From assembly GCA_016784625.1 (NCBI GenBank), contig JADHUF010000068.1, forward strand, positions 1 through 6,128: 6,128 nt of DNA. Direction: 5' to 3'. Within the stretch, counting starts at the first letter, position 1. The number at the start of each line of letters is the position of its first letter. This document shows positions 5,355-6,128 of the stretch, in pieces. The stretch comes from Candidatus Nitrosopumilus sp. GTDB taxonomy: Archaea > Thermoproteota > Nitrososphaeria > Nitrososphaerales > Nitrosopumilaceae. Below the pieces are notes generated by a model. The model saw only the letters and a list, made by a program, of their open reading frames with translations. It made no database searches and was not told the origin of the DNA. The position numbers and the translations under genes were made by a program.

Positions 5355-5355
5355 C

Positions 5356-6128
5356 TTAGTTTAGAAAACCAAACAGAGAACCTATTGAAGAAAATGCATT
5401 ACTTAGTTCTTCAAAAAAGTTAGTTGGTTTTTGTTTTTCAGATTCGGATGAAACAGTTTTTTCAGACATAGTAGATTTTTGATAAATAGTGTTTTCAGTC
5501 TCAAATTCTGTTTCAGATAATGCAATTTCAAGATTTTTTCTAGCAGTATTGTAATTAGGATTTTTCTCTAGAATTTCATCGTACAATAAAATAGCCTCAT
5601 CAAGATTTCCTAGATTTGCAAGGGCATTTGCCTTGTTATTTTTAGCAGGTAAAAAATCAGGATCAATGTTTATTGCCTGATCATAAAATACCAATGCTTC
5701 AGAAAAATATCCTAATTTTCCTAAAGTAGAACCTTTGTTTACAAGAATTTCCACATCATTAGGGTTATTGATTAATGCATCATTAAAGAAATTCAAAGAA
5801 CTATCAAATTTACACAAGCGATACAAAGCAGGACCCATTCCATCATAATAGGAAATTGTATCAGTAAAAGTACTTGAATCGCATTCTAGATTAATTTGAT
5901 TTAGTAATAGTCCTAATTCTATATCATCAACACTAAGATTAGTATTTTCTTTGTTAATTATTTTCTCATCTGATGAAACATTTGTAGTATTAGAAATAAT
6001 TTCATCTGATGGCTCTACAGTTTCTTCAATTGGTTCTACAGTTTCTTCAATTGGTTCTACAGTTTCTTCAATTGGTTCTACAGTTTCTTCAATTGGTTCT
6101 ACAGTTTCTTCAATTGGTTCTACAGTTT
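5356..6128 (-). CDS. TPR-repeat protein with Glu/Pro/Thr heptapeptide repeats (5' end beyond window)
   Basis: The frame stays open past the internal Met at 5838 to the window edge, giving 256 visible residues; the true start lies outside. Visible residues 1-39 are the heptapeptide TVEPIEE repeated five times plus TVEP. A polar Asn/Ser/Asp-rich linker follows to about residue 75. Residues about 92-191 hold three tetratricopeptide repeats, the clearest being LGKLGYFSEALVFYDQAINIDPD and LANLGNLDEAILLYDEILEKNPN in the usual G-Y-A-P positions; a half repeat follows. The tail (207-235) is polar, and the end (FFEELSNAFSSIGSLFGFLN) is amphipathic or hydrophobic and might contact a membrane or partner. 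TPRs mediate protein-protein contact, so a scaffold role is likely; the partner is unknown. Whether it has a signal peptide cannot be seen. A chart that starts this gene at 5838 would cut off the repeats. Confidence 0.85.
   Translation of the reverse strand, partial: TVEPIEETVEPIEETVEPIEETVEPIEETVEPIEETVEPSDEIISNTTNVSSDEKIINKENTNLSVDDIELGLLLNQINLECDSSTFTDTISYYDGMGPALYRLCKFDSSLNFFNDALINNPNDVEILVNKGSTLGKLGYFSEALVFYDQAINIDPDFLPAKNNKANALANLGNLDEAILLYDEILEKNPNYNTARKNLEIALSETEFETENTIYQKSTMSEKTVSSESEKQKPTNFFEELSNAFSSIGSLFGFLN
6010..6128 (-). repeat. 21-base in-frame tandem repeat (TVEPIEE)
   Basis: At least five and a half head-to-tail copies of a 21-base unit reach the window edge. Copies are base-identical except for one synonymous change (GAG for GAA) at 6013-6015 in the edge copy. 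Near-perfect identity at silent sites indicates recent expansion. The total copy number is not known because the array leaves the window. Confidence 0.95.

Noticed and set aside
5220..5423. Plus-strand open frame across the rpl30e promoter region
   Set aside because: It overlaps the ends of two better supported genes and a TATA box, with no domain.
6010..6128. Regular 21-base repeats as a CRISPR array or iteron origin
   Set aside because: No spacers, unit a multiple of three, and the frame continues into the TPR domain.

Overview
The window is AT-rich (roughly one third G+C by eye) and looks like an ammonia-oxidising archaeon of the Nitrosopumilus type (Nitrososphaerota/Thaumarchaeota). The evidence is archaeal: the order rpl30e - nusA (two KH domains only) - rps12 - rps7, an archaeal-type tRNA-Gln with a short intron beside the anticodon and no encoded CCA, TATA boxes 24-28 bases before several starts, and secreted proteins with an Ig-like domain plus a short Cys-Gly-x-Gly-Thr-Glu-Leu-Val-Asn motif that I recall from this group. 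The phylum is an inference from gene content and style, not from a database match.

Layout. Bases 1-1185 (minus) hold most of a secreted protein: signal peptide, Ig-like domain, long charged coiled coil, a two-cysteine motif and a tandem Thr/Pro/Glu/Gln repeat that runs off the window. Bases 1266-2126 (minus) encode a secreted matrixin-like zinc protease. Bases 2175-2879 (minus) encode a YkgJ-type cysteine-cluster protein. It is divergent from a small, possibly winged-helix, protein at 2903-3232 (plus), with very little DNA between the two. An intron-containing tRNA-Gln(CUG) lies at 3278-3367 (plus) and ends 13 bases from the converging rps7. Bases 3381-5277 (minus) are the information-processing cluster, transcribed in the order rpl30e, nusA, rps12, rps7. 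Bases 5356-6128 (minus) are the C-terminal part of a TPR protein with a perfect 21-base repeat that also runs off the window.

How the genes work together. The ribosomal/NusA cluster is a translation and transcription unit: tight spacing and strong Shine-Dalgarno sites join nusA-rps12-rps7, while rpl30e has its own TATA box. In many archaea this block follows the RNA polymerase large-subunit genes; here the upstream neighbour is the TPR gene. The protease and the coiled-coil protein are neighbours on the same strand and both carry signal peptides, so they act outside the membrane, but nothing shows they are partners. Both proteins cut by the window edges carry in-frame acidic Thr/Pro/Glu tandem repeats, likely length-variable linkers.

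I found no CRISPR array, insertion sequence, integrase or clear new multi-gene system. The points most worth a second look are the two repeat proteins, the compact divergent YkgJ/small-protein pair, and the tRNA intron with its imperfect splicing motif.
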